DNA of 62,736 bases from Pseudomonadota bacterium. GTDB taxonomy: Bacteria; Cyanobacteriota; Vampirovibrionia; Obscuribacterales; Obscuribacteraceae. This document shows, piece by piece, positions 46,041 through 55,073 of this stretch (its first letter is position 1; the number at the start of each line of letters is the position of its first letter). Where the stretch lies: assembly GCA_021324135.1 (NCBI GenBank), contig JAJPJO010000057.1:1-62736 (forward strand), given 5' to 3'. A program made the translations under genes and the position numbers. The notes below the pieces were generated by a model. That model ran no database searches. It was not told where the DNA came from and worked only from the letters and a program-made list of their open reading frames with translations.

Positions 46041-48059
46041 TCATTGCACGTTATCATCGTCATGCTTCGAAACGGCTCGCTGATCTTCAGCATCGGAAGC
46101 GGCACGAGCAGCCTCAGCAGCAGAAACGCGACTGGCCTCGGCAGCCCGACCAGCCTCGGCAACGGAGGCAGCCCGATCAGCCTCAGCAGCGGAGGCAGCC
46201 CGACCAGCCTCAGCAGCAGATGCAGCCCGCCAGGCCTCGGCAGCAGATGCGGCGCGGCCGGCCTCAGCTGCAGATGCGGCGCGGCCGGCCTCTGCAGCGG
46301 ATGCAGCCAGCCGGGACTCCTGGGCGGAGGCGGCCAGCGTGGCCTCGTGGGCAGATGCGACAAGAGCAGTCTCGATGGCCGAGGCCGCTAAAGCAGCCTC
46401 AACGGCGGAGGCAGCAAGACCGGCCTCGTTAGCAGAAGCAGCCCGAGCCAACTCAGCTGCAGAAGCAGCACGACTGGCTTCAGCGGCGGAGGTGGAACGA
46501 CCTAACTCAGCAGCGGCAGTGGAGAGACTGATCTGAGCTGCAGATGCTTCTAATCCGGGATGTGTAACAGAGGCAGCGCGTTCAGCCTCGACAGCAGCAG
46601 CGCGGCTGGATTCAACTGCAAATGCAGCCAGACCGGCTTCAAAAACAGAAGCCGCGCGACCAGCTTCAGCGGCGGAAGCTGCACGACCGGCTTCAGCGGC
46701 AGAAGCAGCGCGGCCGGCCTCAGCAGCTGAAGTGGCACGAGCAGACTCAACAGCGAAAGCGACGCGGCTGGACTCAGCAGCAGAAGCAGCGCGTCCAGCC
46801 TCAGCAGCGGAAGCTGCCAGACTTTCCTCGACCGCCGAAGCGGCACGGCCGGACTCAGCAGCGGAGGCAGCGAGGCTGTTCTCAAAGGCAGTGGCTGCGA
46901 AACCAGCCTCAGCTGCCGATGCAACTCGTCTGGCTTCCGCTGCAGATGCCGCTCGACCAAACTCCTCAGCGTCGCTTGGTGTCATTTCATTGGCTAGTGG
47001 AGCGTGGTTGATCTTATCGCGAACGGCGTTTTGCGTCTTGGCTCTATCTGATGGCTTCGTCTCGTCATGATGTTTGCTACGATCGAAAGCCTCGAGCGCA
47101 TCCTTCAAGTCCAGCATTGATTGAAAACGATTCTGCGGTGCCTTCTCTATGCATTTCATCACAATTGCCTCCAGGGCTTGCGGCAGGTTGAGTCCTGCAC
47201 AAGTGTCCTGGAAGGATTGCGGAGCAACATTGACATGGTTATACAAACACTCGATCAACTCTTGCCCTAGAATCGGCTGATTTCCAGTCAATGTTCTGTA
47301 CATGATGCATCCCAGAGAATAGATGTCCGAGCGAGCATCCATCGGTTTCGCCAGGCACTGCTCTGGACTCATATAAAGCGGGCTGCCGCAGATTTGTCCT
47401 GTAGCAGTGAGATTTTTTGAAACCAAATCAGCGGTTCCTTTTAGCATGAGTTTGGCAATACCAAAGTCAACCACTTTTACGATATCTGGCTTTCCATCAA
47501 CGTTTATCAGCATGATATTATTGGGCTTCAAATCTCTGTGAACGACGCCGCATCGGTGTGCATGCGCAAGTCCGGCGCAAATCTGCACAAATATGTAAAG
47601 GCTGCGATCAAGATCAAGATGATCGCAACTTTCTAATAGATCGGCAAGGCTAACTCCGTCCAAGTAGTCCATGACCAGAAACGCCCTGGGAACAAGACCA
47701 AAGTCGTGCACGGTGACGATGTTCGTGTGATTCAAGGAACTTACGGCCTCGGACTCTTGCTGAAATCTCGTCAGGGTAGCAGCGCTGGATACAAGATGGG
47801 GGTGGACCACTTTAATGGCGACCATCCGCTTCATAAGCTTGTGAAGGGCTTTGTAAACCTTGCCCATTCCACCTTCGCCGATAAGGCTCACGATCTCATA
47901 ACGATCAGCAAAAACGGTCCCGATCAATTGCTCGTGCTCGAGCACTGCCGGCAGAGGCGTACCGTCATCAGGACAGATGACGATTTCGGCGTCAAACTCG
48001 CGCTGGCAAGTTGTGCAGCGCCTCGAACCGTCCAGGCTCACCAATTCATCCGGAGGCAC
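46041..48059 (-). CDS. Ser/Thr protein kinase with alanine-rich nonapeptide tail
   Basis: 672 residues. An N-terminal zinc-ribbon-like segment (C15-x2-C18 ... C29) precedes a complete Hanks-type kinase domain (about 54-320: GEGGMGKVY, Lys83, HRDLKPNN with Asp176, DFG Asp198, SPEQC). From about 355 to 665 the protein is roughly 30 imperfect copies of a nine-residue unit of the type GRAASAAEA; no membrane helix is present, unlike the two other kinases in the window. The tail should form a long alanine-rich helix or coiled coil. GTG 48059 has AAGGA upstream. Box 7 precedes it. Confidence 0.88.
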   Translation of the reverse strand: MPPDELVSLDGSRRCTTCQREFDAEIVICPDDGTPLPAVLEHEQLIGTVFADRYEIVSLIGEGGMGKVYKALHKLMKRMVAIKVVHPHLVSSAATLTRFQQESEAVSSLNHTNIVTVHDFGLVPRAFLVMDYLDGVSLADLLESCDHLDLDRSLYIFVQICAGLAHAHRCGVVHRDLKPNNIMLINVDGKPDIVKVVDFGIAKLMLKGTADLVSKNLTATGQICGSPLYMSPEQCLAKPMDARSDIYSLGCIMYRTLTGNQPILGQELIECLYNHVNVAPQSFQDTCAGLNLPQALEAIVMKCIEKAPQNRFQSMLDLKDALEAFDRSKHHDETKPSDRAKTQNAVRDKINHAPLANEMTPSDAEEFGRAASAAEARRVASAAEAGFAATAFENSLAASAAESGRAASAVEESLAASAAEAGRAASAAESSRVAFAVESARATSAAEAGRAASAAEAGRAASAAEAGRAASVFEAGLAAFAVESSRAAAVEAERAASVTHPGLEASAAQISLSTAAAELGRSTSAAEASRAASAAELARAASANEAGLAASAVEAALAASAIETALVASAHEATLAASAQESRLAASAAEAGRAASAAEAGRAASAAEAWRAASAAEAGRAASAAEADRAASVAEAGRAAEASRVSAAEAARAASDAEDQRAVSKHDDDNVQ
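46085..46965. repeat. 27-bp tandem repeats encoding the kinase tail
   Basis: About 880 bases of degenerate 27-bp units such as gcagcctcggcagcagatgc on the plus strand, coding nonapeptides on the minus strand. Open frames on the opposite strand here are by-products of the repeat. Confidence 0.85.
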
Positions 48060-48110
48060 ATTTCAATCCTTCACACAAGATAAGTATCTGATCTTATATT
48101 AGGCACTCAA

Positions 48111-48129
48111 GATAAAAGTCCTGTGAAAA
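48111..48129 (-). promoter_or_regulatory. direct-repeat box 7 (Ser/Thr kinase gene), degenerate
   Basis: Minus strand TTTTCACAGGACTTTTATC; the first TTCAC is intact, the second degenerate. CTAATATAAGATCAG follows, close to the segment AAATTAGATCAG after box 12. It faces box 8, 17 bases away. Confidence 0.5.
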
Positions 48130-48146
48130 CCGCATGATCGCACCGG

Positions 48147-48164
48147 TTTTCACCTAAGTTTCAT
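48147..48164 (+). promoter_or_regulatory. direct-repeat box 8 (histidine-kinase-like gene)
   Basis: TTTTCACCTAAGTTTCAT, then ATAGAATCAAATCGGACAG; 86 bases before ATG 48251. Confidence 0.62.
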
Positions 48165-48250
48165 TTTGCACCCATAGAATCAAATCGGACAGGCAAAGAT
48201 CTTTTCAGATTCGAGGTAGTGAGGAATTCGGCACCCCAAGGGGGTCAGTG

Positions 48251-48976
48251 ATGAAGAATTCGATGTTGCGTAAATTATCCAACTCATGGAAGGGCCTTCA
48301 TTGGTGCGAATCTGAGGAGAATGAAATTGACACGCTGACACTATTTGTCTCGGATACTGAACACGAGTTGCTATCGGTCCTAACAGCCCTTCAGGCTCAT
48401 ATCGATCTCTTGCGTGATGCGCAGGTTCTTAACGAGATGCCAGTCGACCGCTTCACGATTTTGGACAGAGCCATAAGTCGGCTCACTGCAGATGCAACTA
48501 TTTTGGCCTCGGTGGCAGAGCTTGCGCAAGCACCTCGCTCAAAGCAAAAACAAATGCTGGCGAAACTGATGCAGGAGATCGCTGACGAGACAAGCATGGC
48601 GTTTAGCAACAATAAAGTATCACTCTCGTGCGACATTGCCAAAGGCGTGACTGTGCCAGGCAATGCTGGTTCGCTGAAAAAAATGATCACGGAATTAGTG
48701 CTCTCGTTACTCAACAAGAGCCATCAGCAAGAGACAATCAAAATTGTTGGTCTGAAACATAATAAGCAAGTATCTCTGTCATTCGATATCGGTCTGGACG
48801 CTAACCAAGGCGAATTCATGCCATGGCAACTTGGAAAATTGCGGTTGATTCCCACCAATGGTGATGGCATAACTCTCGCGGCAGTTGCAGCCATGGCGCG
48901 CTTGTATCGTGGTCGGCTGAGCGTGAGCAGCTTGTTGGAACAGCGTCATGGATACAGATTGACCTTCAGGGTCTGA
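48251..48976 (+). CDS. histidine-kinase-like protein lacking sensor and canonical ATP site
   Basis: 241 residues, soluble. Residues about 30-100 form an HisKA-like dimerisation helix pair with DTEHELLSVLTALQAHIDLL (His38 in the H-box position). The C-terminal 130 residues have the length of a HATPase domain but the N, G1 and F boxes are not recognisable (ELVLSLLNKS, DIGLDANQG). It may be an inactive or specialised partner of the E52 response regulator. ATG 48251 has AAGGGGG upstream. Box 8 lies upstream; patatin follows after 60 bases in the same unit. Confidence 0.6.
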   Translation: MKNSMLRKLSNSWKGLHWCESEENEIDTLTLFVSDTEHELLSVLTALQAHIDLLRDAQVLNEMPVDRFTILDRAISRLTADATILASVAELAQAPRSKQKQMLAKLMQEIADETSMAFSNNKVSLSCDIAKGVTVPGNAGSLKKMITELVLSLLNKSHQQETIKIVGLKHNKQVSLSFDIGLDANQGEFMPWQLGKLRLIPTNGDGITLAAVAAMARLYRGRLSVSSLLEQRHGYRLTFRV

Positions 48977-49036
48977 GAATTTATCTGTGAGAGGATGTAC
49001 GAGCTGAATCGTTGCTCGCATTGCGAGGTTTTAACT

Positions 49037-50305
49037 ATGTTCCTTGTTCGCAAACTTGTTTTCGCATTCAATAGTGCATTGCTGGTGAGCCTGGCGACCA
49101 GCGCGATTTCGGTGGCACAGGATGCTGCACGAACTCAACCTATGACTAACCGATCGAAGGATACCCACGCTATAGATGTCGTTCCGATTGTCGACATTCC
49201 GGAGGGAGAAGCACCAACCAAGACCGTTGAGAAGGCGGCGCAGCGACAAATTGAAGATAGCATTCCAAACAAGAGAGAAGTACTGGAACCCAGAGACTCC
49301 GGCCAGGTTATGGTCACCGGAAAACAAAAAAGGGACGCCTCTAATGCCTCGACCGCCGTCGAGCGGGACAACCCTCGAGATGAGTGTCAAGTTCCACCTG
49401 ACTCAGAAGTGCACCGTCCGACGGTTGCTCTAGCTCTTGGCGGTGGAGGCGCGAGAGGCGCCGCTCACGTTGGTGTGCTAAGGGTCTTGAAAGAGGCAAA
49501 TATTCCGATTGATTATATCGTCGGCAATAGCATGGGTTCGATAGTCGGCGGTCTCTACGCAGCCGGCGTATCGCTAGATGACATCGAAAAGATCATGCTG
49601 AATGGCTCGCTTCGCAAAGCTTACATGGGAAGGATCCCGCCTAAGCTCCTAATCAGTCCTCTTGAGAAACTTCGTCATCCTTTGAAAAAGCACTATGCAG
49701 GTCTGTGGACGGGCAAGAAGCTTGCTCGCTTTTTGGAAAGACAAATACCCAGGGGGATTGAGAATGTTGATGATACACCCATACCGTTCTCAGCAGTGGC
49801 TACCAACCTTATTGATGGTAAGGCCTATAGAATAAGCGACGGCAAGCTCTCTACAGCAATCCGTGCAAGCTCCTCGATTCCAGCACTTCTTCAGCCGGTT
49901 GCCATTGGAGATAAAGTTTATGTCGATGGTGGCTTGCGAGCAAACCTGCCGGCGTCAGCAGCGCGTGACACCGGAGCAGATATTGTCATTGCAATTCTGG
50001 TAGATGAGCCGTTGCGGAAACTGCCTGCAAAACGTTTTCAGCATTTAAAGGGTATCGCTGAACGCCTCGGAGATGTGATGCTTGCAGTCGCTGATGCGCG
50101 GCAACTTCCGTTTGCCGATATCGTCATCAGTCCTGACGTCAGCGGATTACCGGTCCTCGATACCCAGAAAGGCGATGCACGAAAGGCCATTCTTGCTGGT
50201 GAGATGGCAACTCGAAAAGCGCTGCCAGAGATCAAGAAAAGGATGCTTCTAAAAGTCAAACGCCCGGAATTAGCTGCAGAGAAAAAGTCGAGCGAAAACG
50301 AATGA
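49037..50305 (+). CDS. exported patatin-like phospholipase (RssA type)
   Basis: About 422 residues: signal peptide (FLVRKLVFAFNSALLVSLATSA), a low-complexity stretch to about 125, then the patatin domain with oxyanion loop LGGGGARGAAHVG, nucleophile GNSMG (Ser165) and VDGGLRAN (Asp297), the catalytic dyad. It should hydrolyse acyl lipids in the envelope. The ATG at 49037 gives a proper signal peptide and has GAGG upstream; an earlier ATG (48995) is too close to its ribosome site. It follows the kinase-like gene and may be cotranscribed with it. Confidence 0.9.
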   Translation: MFLVRKLVFAFNSALLVSLATSAISVAQDAARTQPMTNRSKDTHAIDVVPIVDIPEGEAPTKTVEKAAQRQIEDSIPNKREVLEPRDSGQVMVTGKQKRDASNASTAVERDNPRDECQVPPDSEVHRPTVALALGGGGARGAAHVGVLRVLKEANIPIDYIVGNSMGSIVGGLYAAGVSLDDIEKIMLNGSLRKAYMGRIPPKLLISPLEKLRHPLKKHYAGLWTGKKLARFLERQIPRGIENVDDTPIPFSAVATNLIDGKAYRISDGKLSTAIRASSSIPALLQPVAIGDKVYVDGGLRANLPASAARDTGADIVIAILVDEPLRKLPAKRFQHLKGIAERLGDVMLAVADARQLPFADIVISPDVSGLPVLDTQKGDARKAILAGEMATRKALPEIKKRMLLKVKRPELAAEKKSSENE

Positions 50306-50395
50306 ATCGATCTTTTGGTTCCTCAAACGTGATGTTACAGTATCTTCCACTCGGAAAAACCGGCTGTTAAATGCCGGCGCGTTCGTAAATCTTAA

Positions 50396-52324
50396 ATGGG
50401 AAAGCAATTGAACAAGCAATCGATAAAGCATCTTCATTCATGGTTCTTCGAGGGCATAAAATCCAGCCATCGGACCAGAAAGACTACGGCTTCCTGGTAT
50501 AACGTCATGTGTCTGACTGGTTTGGATTATTTTGGCAGCCTCGGTTATGCACCGGGAATAGCGGCTCTGTCTGCGGGAATACTGGCACCATCAGCGACTC
50601 TGGTCCTGGTTTTGCTGACGATTTTTGGCGCCCTACCTATGTACAAACGTGTGGCGGAGAAAAGTCCGCACGGACAAGGCAGCATTTCAATGCTCAATGA
50701 TCTTGTTCCAGGTTGGGGTGGCAAGTCGATTATTTTGATCCTGCTCGGATTCGCCGCCACTGACTTCATAATTACGATTACTCTTTCCGCGGCCGACGCA
50801 GCCGCTCACATCGTCAAAAATCCTTACGTGATCGAGTGGTGCCAGAGTCATCCCGGCTGGTCATTCCTTCAGGATGCGATGGGTCTTACTTTTCTGCTGC
50901 TCACAGTTTTGTGCGTGCTATTCCTGATCGGGTTCAAAGAAGCGATCCAATTAGCAGTGGTGGTTGTCTGGACGTATCTACTTCTCAACCTGGGAGTGGC
51001 TGCCGTAGGAGCTTATCACGTATCCATCCGACCCGATGCCTGGTCCAACTGGCAAACTCAACTAATGAGCATCTACAAAACCCCCTGGCACATCACTCTG
51101 CAATCACTGATCCTCTTTCCGCAACTAGCGCTTGGTATGTCCGGATTCGAAACCGGTGTGGCTGTTATGCCGCTTGTGAAGGGCGATCCCACCGACACCG
51201 AAGACAAACCCGCCGGCCGAATTCGGCACACCAAAAAGCTGTTAACCGCGGCGGCTTTGATCATGAGCTTGTTTCTTTTTACAAGCAGCATTATCACAAC
51301 ATTATTGATTCCTCAAGAAGATTTCAAGGCGGGCGGGCCAGCAGACGGTAGAGCGCTGGCATATGTTGCTCACCTTTTTCTTGGTCCCGTCTACGGTTCG
51401 TTCTACGACATATCTACAATTGTCATACTCTGGCTTTCAGGAGCCTCTTCCCTTGCCGGTCTACTCAGCCTCGTGCCGAAATATTTGCCGAAATTCGGCA
51501 TGGCACCTGAATGGGCCAGAGCGACGCGACCGCTGGTCCTGTTCTTCGGACTGGTATCCTATGTGGTGACTTACTATTTCAAAGCCAGCGTTGATGCTCA
51601 GGGGGCAGCTTATGCAACTGGCGTACTGGTACTCATGAGTTCTGCCGCTCTTGCCGTGTTTCTATCGCTTCCCAAGGGAAACTGGATTCGCATGTTCTAC
51701 GGCTTCATCACGCTTGTTTTCGCCTACACCACTGTCATGAACATCAAACAACGACCTGAGGGTCTTCACATCGCCGCCTTCTTCATACTGACGATTTTCG
51801 TCATTTCGTTCATATCCCGAGCTATCAGATCAACTGAATTGCGCGCCAAGAAAGTACATTTTGACGAGGCGGCAGCACGAGTAATTGATCGATACAAAGG
51901 TAAGACCATGCATATTGTTGCGCATCCACCCGGCGCGCACGACTATCGTGCCTGCGCCCAGGAAGCTCGAGACAAACACTACCTGTTAGAAGCTGAACTG
52001 GTGTTTCTGGAAATAACTGTTGCAAACGCATCGGATTTTTCCGAGAATGAATTGGAAGTCAAAGCTGTAACTGAGGACGGTTACGACATACTTCGGTCAA
52101 CTAGCGTGTCAGCGCCTAATGCGATCGCGTCAATCTTGCTTGCCATTCGAAACGAGCATGTCGGAACTCCGCATGCGTACATGTACTGGTCCGAGGGGAA
52201 CCCGCTGTTTCACGTACTGCAATATCTGATCCTTGGCGAAGGTGAAACCGCATCAGTGACGCGTGAAATTCTGCGTGAAGCAGTAGCGGATCCTAAGAAT
52301 CGCCCCAAGATTCATGTCGTGTAG
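50396..52324 (+). CDS. APC superfamily permease with C-terminal soluble domain
   Basis: 642 residues: about 12 membrane helices from residue 45 to 480 (GLDYFGSLGYAPGIAALSAG at the first), wording typical of the APC family group seen in cyanobacteria and actinobacteria, then a soluble tail of about 160 residues (KTMHIVAHPPGAHDYRACAQE ... HAYMYWSEGNPLFHVLQYL in pieces). The tail could regulate transport. Substrate unknown. The start is ATG 50396; the 90-base space to patatin holds a CCGGC/GCCGG hairpin (50361-50378), so coupling with patatin is uncertain. Confidence 0.85.
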   Translation: MGKQLNKQSIKHLHSWFFEGIKSSHRTRKTTASWYNVMCLTGLDYFGSLGYAPGIAALSAGILAPSATLVLVLLTIFGALPMYKRVAEKSPHGQGSISMLNDLVPGWGGKSIILILLGFAATDFIITITLSAADAAAHIVKNPYVIEWCQSHPGWSFLQDAMGLTFLLLTVLCVLFLIGFKEAIQLAVVVVWTYLLLNLGVAAVGAYHVSIRPDAWSNWQTQLMSIYKTPWHITLQSLILFPQLALGMSGFETGVAVMPLVKGDPTDTEDKPAGRIRHTKKLLTAAALIMSLFLFTSSIITTLLIPQEDFKAGGPADGRALAYVAHLFLGPVYGSFYDISTIVILWLSGASSLAGLLSLVPKYLPKFGMAPEWARATRPLVLFFGLVSYVVTYYFKASVDAQGAAYATGVLVLMSSAALAVFLSLPKGNWIRMFYGFITLVFAYTTVMNIKQRPEGLHIAAFFILTIFVISFISRAIRSTELRAKKVHFDEAAARVIDRYKGKTMHIVAHPPGAHDYRACAQEARDKHYLLEAELVFLEITVANASDFSENELEVKAVTEDGYDILRSTSVSAPNAIASILLAIRNEHVGTPHAYMYWSEGNPLFHVLQYLILGEGETASVTREILREAVADPKNRPKIHVV

Positions 52325-52344
52325 GGTGTCGCATTTGGTATCAC
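52325..52344 (+). repeat. 20-bp exact copy of a promoter-downstream segment
   Basis: GGTGTCGCATTTGGTATCAC, identical to 60575-60594 downstream of box 15, here just after the permease stop and without a box. Confidence 0.7.
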
Positions 52345-52349
52345 CAATT

Positions 52350-52913
52350 TTAGCGAGACCATTCGAGAAATTTGTACTCGAGCGCATGGGACCTACGCCT
52401 GGCTGGTTGCTGCAAAGTCACAGATTTGTGAAGTTTTTGAGTCGTACGACTGCGACCGGCTTCCATTGAAGACGTCAACCTCGATAATTCTCTCGAGCCA
52501 TCTTTATTTTCGAAAATGCTTTCTCCAATGCGCGGATACAGTATATTTTCCTCCCAGCGCACATAATCGTCCAGGGCATTGGCTAGTCTTGAAAGCAGTC
52601 CCACCCCTGGGTCCTCGGACATCCCCACATCGTACAATTGCTCTGTTAGCTCTCGAATGTTTCTGTGACGTTGATGAAACTCCTCGCGCAAGTGAGCATC
52701 TCCGATTACGGGTGACAAAATCCATTGCTCGTCTTCGAGGTTCGGAATAATCTCGCCCCGGCAAAATGAACGCATTTGCTCAGCGAGTTTGAGTCGATTT
52801 TCGTTGGATGCACGAACAGCCTTGCGCCCATGTTGTGCACAAACAAGCACAATGCCATGATCCCTCGACAAAGGATTCAAGCTGGGGAGGCGTTTCGCTG
52901 ATTTGTTTTTCAT
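52350..52913 (-). CDS. hemerythrin HHE domain protein
   Basis: 187 residues from ATG 52913 (AAGGA upstream); a GTG at 52949 would add 12 residues but overlaps the upstream gene. Iron-binding positions fit the HHE cation-binding fold: SRDHG near the N-terminus, LEDEQ, EEFHQRHRNI and YVRWEENILYPRI. Such proteins bind O2, NO or act in iron/oxidative stress. The last 40 residues are basic. It is the third gene of a minus-strand unit with the small exported protein and the hydrolase, led by box 9. Confidence 0.82.
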   Translation of the reverse strand: MKNKSAKRLPSLNPLSRDHGIVLVCAQHGRKAVRASNENRLKLAEQMRSFCRGEIIPNLEDEQWILSPVIGDAHLREEFHQRHRNIRELTEQLYDVGMSEDPGVGLLSRLANALDDYVRWEENILYPRIGESIFENKDGSRELSRLTSSMEAGRSRTTQKLHKSVTLQQPARRRSHALEYKFLEWSR

Positions 52914-52948
52914 AGCCGTATCCTTGTAGCCTGCAACTACATTTGACA

Positions 52949-53284
52949 CTAACGTGTATTTTTCATGTTCTCTTTCTTCAGTTTGTCGATTTTTTCGCTC
53001 GTTTTGGTGAGACGTTCGTTGACACTGGACATGTCACCAGTGCCGTTCTTTCCTGATGCACTGTCGCGTACCTCTTGCTTTTTCACAGCTATCTTGCTCA
53101 AGTCTTTGCGAAGGTGCTTTGCTTGCGTCACGCTCAATTGCTTTGTCTTCTGAGCATCATTGATGCGCTTCATAAGATTGACCTGGCGTTGGTAGGTGTT
53201 CAATTTTTTGTCTGCGGCAAATGCAGGTGATCCTTGTGAAATGCACATCAAAATCACGAGCGCATAAAGTCTAGTTGTTCTCAT
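52949..53284 (-). CDS. small exported basic helical protein
   Basis: 111 residues: signal peptide (LYALVILMCISQGSPAFAAD) and a Lys/Gln-rich helical mature part (QRQVNLMKRINDAQKTKQLSVTQ, then KKQEVRDSASGKNGTGDM, then KLKKENMKNTR). AAGGAG lies 10 bases before ATG 53284. The gene sits between the hydrolase and hemerythrin genes in one unit. Function unknown. Confidence 0.75.
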   Translation of the reverse strand: MRTTRLYALVILMCISQGSPAFAADKKLNTYQRQVNLMKRINDAQKTKQLSVTQAKHLRKDLSKIAVKKQEVRDSASGKNGTGDMSSVNERLTKTSEKIDKLKKENMKNTR

Positions 53285-53309
53285 TTGATTCTATCTCCTT
53301 GCCAGTTAT

Positions 53310-54326
53310 TCACTTGGACGCTACGCCTTGACGGACTTTCACCTGTCCTGCTTTTTCCCTGAGCCAGCCTTTGAGAATCCACTCTATTTCAGGCGTCATT
53401 TGTGCTTCTTCGAGCATCAGATGCCCGCTGTTTCCGTCTCCCACCATCAGCTTCTCCGGTGTCGTCATCTCGCTGAATAGATCGACTGATCCGGCTACTG
53501 TAACTAGCTTGTCCTTGTATGCGATCAGCATCATAGTCGGCGTGCGTTCCACAAGCGGAGCGGCATCATGAGTTTGTTTCATAAACTTCTCGAATTGCGC
53601 CAGCTCTTTTCTGGATAACTCCATTCGATTGAGCGGCTCGTTCTCGATTTTTCGCCTGAGTGCAGGATCGGAGGTCGCTCCGTCCACAACAACCGGACTC
53701 ATATCTACTGTTCCGGTGGGACTCTCTGCAGTCTTGAAAGCGACTACCATTCCTGACTTCATCACGCCACCGACACGCTCTGTCGCTGATGGCACTGCTG
53801 ATACCAGCCCATTTACTTGATCTGGATACCGTGAAGCAGCTTGAATGGCAATTGCACCACCCATCGATTCACCGACAACAAAGATTGGAAGGTTGGGGTA
53901 TGCTTTATGCAAGGTTTTAAGCGCGTCTTCAACGTCTGTAAGGCACGCTTCGAAGTCCATGTGCGCTTCTTCAGGTTGCTTCATCCACTCGCCGAAGCCT
54001 CTAACATCGAGCGCATAGGTTGGTATACCTGCAGCAGCCATGCGGCGCCCGAAATTGTCATAACCCTTGCTGCTGAAACCAAGTGCATGTATGCACAATA
54101 AGACTAACCGCGGCTTCTCCTTCTTTGGCAACCAGGGGCGAAAGGGGACCTTAACCATCGGCGTTGCCGGGATGATTGCGGTAGGATGGCGATAGGTTGC
54201 GTTTGCCAACAACTGTTTACCATTCTTGCGCGAGATATTATCGTTAGCCGTCCAGGCGGGTTCGCAAACCAGCACCGTAATTAGTGCCAGACCCACCGCG
54301 CACATGTGATGATTTACTGTATTCAT
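53310..54326 (-). CDS. exported alpha/beta hydrolase
   Basis: 338 residues: signal peptide (CAVGLALITVLVCEPAWTA), then a Ser hydrolase fold with IHALG (oxyanion), VVGESMGGA (Ser154) and GNSGHLMLEE (His302). Closest to the monoacylglycerol lipase / Hydrolase_4 group; it likely acts on lipids or esters outside the cytoplasm. ATG 54326 has GAGGGAAGT directly upstream; the frame opens 12 codons earlier. Box 9 lies 114 bases upstream, the small exported and hemerythrin genes follow. Confidence 0.85.
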   Translation of the reverse strand: MNTVNHHMCAVGLALITVLVCEPAWTANDNISRKNGKQLLANATYRHPTAIIPATPMVKVPFRPWLPKKEKPRLVLLCIHALGFSSKGYDNFGRRMAAAGIPTYALDVRGFGEWMKQPEEAHMDFEACLTDVEDALKTLHKAYPNLPIFVVGESMGGAIAIQAASRYPDQVNGLVSAVPSATERVGGVMKSGMVVAFKTAESPTGTVDMSPVVVDGATSDPALRRKIENEPLNRMELSRKELAQFEKFMKQTHDAAPLVERTPTMMLIAYKDKLVTVAGSVDLFSEMTTPEKLMVGDGNSGHLMLEEAQMTPEIEWILKGWLREKAGQVKVRQGVASK

Positions 54327-54440
54327 ACTTCCCTCTTTGCTAAGACCGCAAATTGATTTCACATTTACAAGCAGTGGGCCGCATCGATTTTCAGAGACGA
54401 GGTCCAGCCGGTTGCCTGTTACTTCCAGTATTCACGCAAC

Positions 54441-54460
54441 GTGTCAAAACTGGGTGAAAA
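54441..54460 (-). promoter_or_regulatory. direct-repeat box 9 (hydrolase-hemerythrin unit)
   Basis: Minus strand TTTTCACCCAGTTTTGACAC. Divergent partner of box 10 (58 bases between). Confidence 0.65.
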
Positions 54461-54518
54461 CTTATAGGGGTTCTGCAGAAAAACAGGGTAACGATCGCCT
54501 GGCCGTCCGATAGTCGGG

Positions 54519-54536
54519 TTTCACCCAGTTTTGACA
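54519..54536 (+). promoter_or_regulatory. direct-repeat box 10 (membrane protein 54609)
   Basis: TTTCACCCAGTTTTGACA; 72 bases before ATG 54609. Same core as box 9. Confidence 0.65.
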
Positions 54537-54608
54537 GAGTTCTTGAACAATGAAGGTATGCGGCGTTGCTCCATCAGGGAGGCTGAGCGCACGTAGGAGG
54601 AATTGATC

Positions 54609-55022
54609 ATGACACGTTATCTCATTCGCCTGGCACTGATCACTGGCGCATTCTATTTCATTTTTCCAATGATCCCCGGCATGCATTTTCACGGAAACTT
54701 TATCCATACTCTTCTTGCGGGAGTGCTTTTTGTCTTCCTGGGCTGGGTTGTCGAATCCATCGCCATTGCTCTCACCGCGCTTTTGGCAATTGGAACGCTT
54801 GGAGTGGCACTGATTGTCCTGATTCCATTATGGATTCTAGGATTTTGGTTGCTTCCGGCGCTCGTGCTCAAGTTTGTGGCCGACCTCATGCCCGCCACCC
54901 TTTCATTCACTGGCTGGGAACCCGCTATATGGGGCGGACTGATCATGCTCTTGATTGGTATCGTAACTAGTGGCAAGGTTCACAAACGGTTCATCAGAAC
55001 CAGAACAGAAGCGACCGACTGA
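54609..55022 (+). CDS. four-helix small membrane protein (phage-holin-like family)
   Basis: 137 residues with four hydrophobic helices (TRYLIRLALITGAFYFIFPM, LLAGVLFVFLGWVVESIAIAL, GVALIVLIPLWILGFWLLPAL in part, and IWGGLIMLLIGIV). General shape resembles phage holin IV/membrane proteins of unknown function near stress genes. AGGAGG at 54595-54600 gives a strong ribosome site. Box 10 lies upstream; the 55074 gene follows in the same direction. Confidence 0.7.
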   Translation: MTRYLIRLALITGAFYFIFPMIPGMHFHGNFIHTLLAGVLFVFLGWVVESIAIALTALLAIGTLGVALIVLIPLWILGFWLLPALVLKFVADLMPATLSFTGWEPAIWGGLIMLLIGIVTSGKVHKRFIRTRTEATD

Positions 55023-55073
55023 ACTCGCAGCAGTTGATCCATTTCTAATTGCCTGCAACACGATGGTATATCA

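Noticed and set aside
46220..47070. Long open frames on the plus strand opposite the kinase tail
   Set aside because: They are produced by the 27-bp repeat in another frame, give repetitive Gln/Arg or Ala products, and have no start signals.
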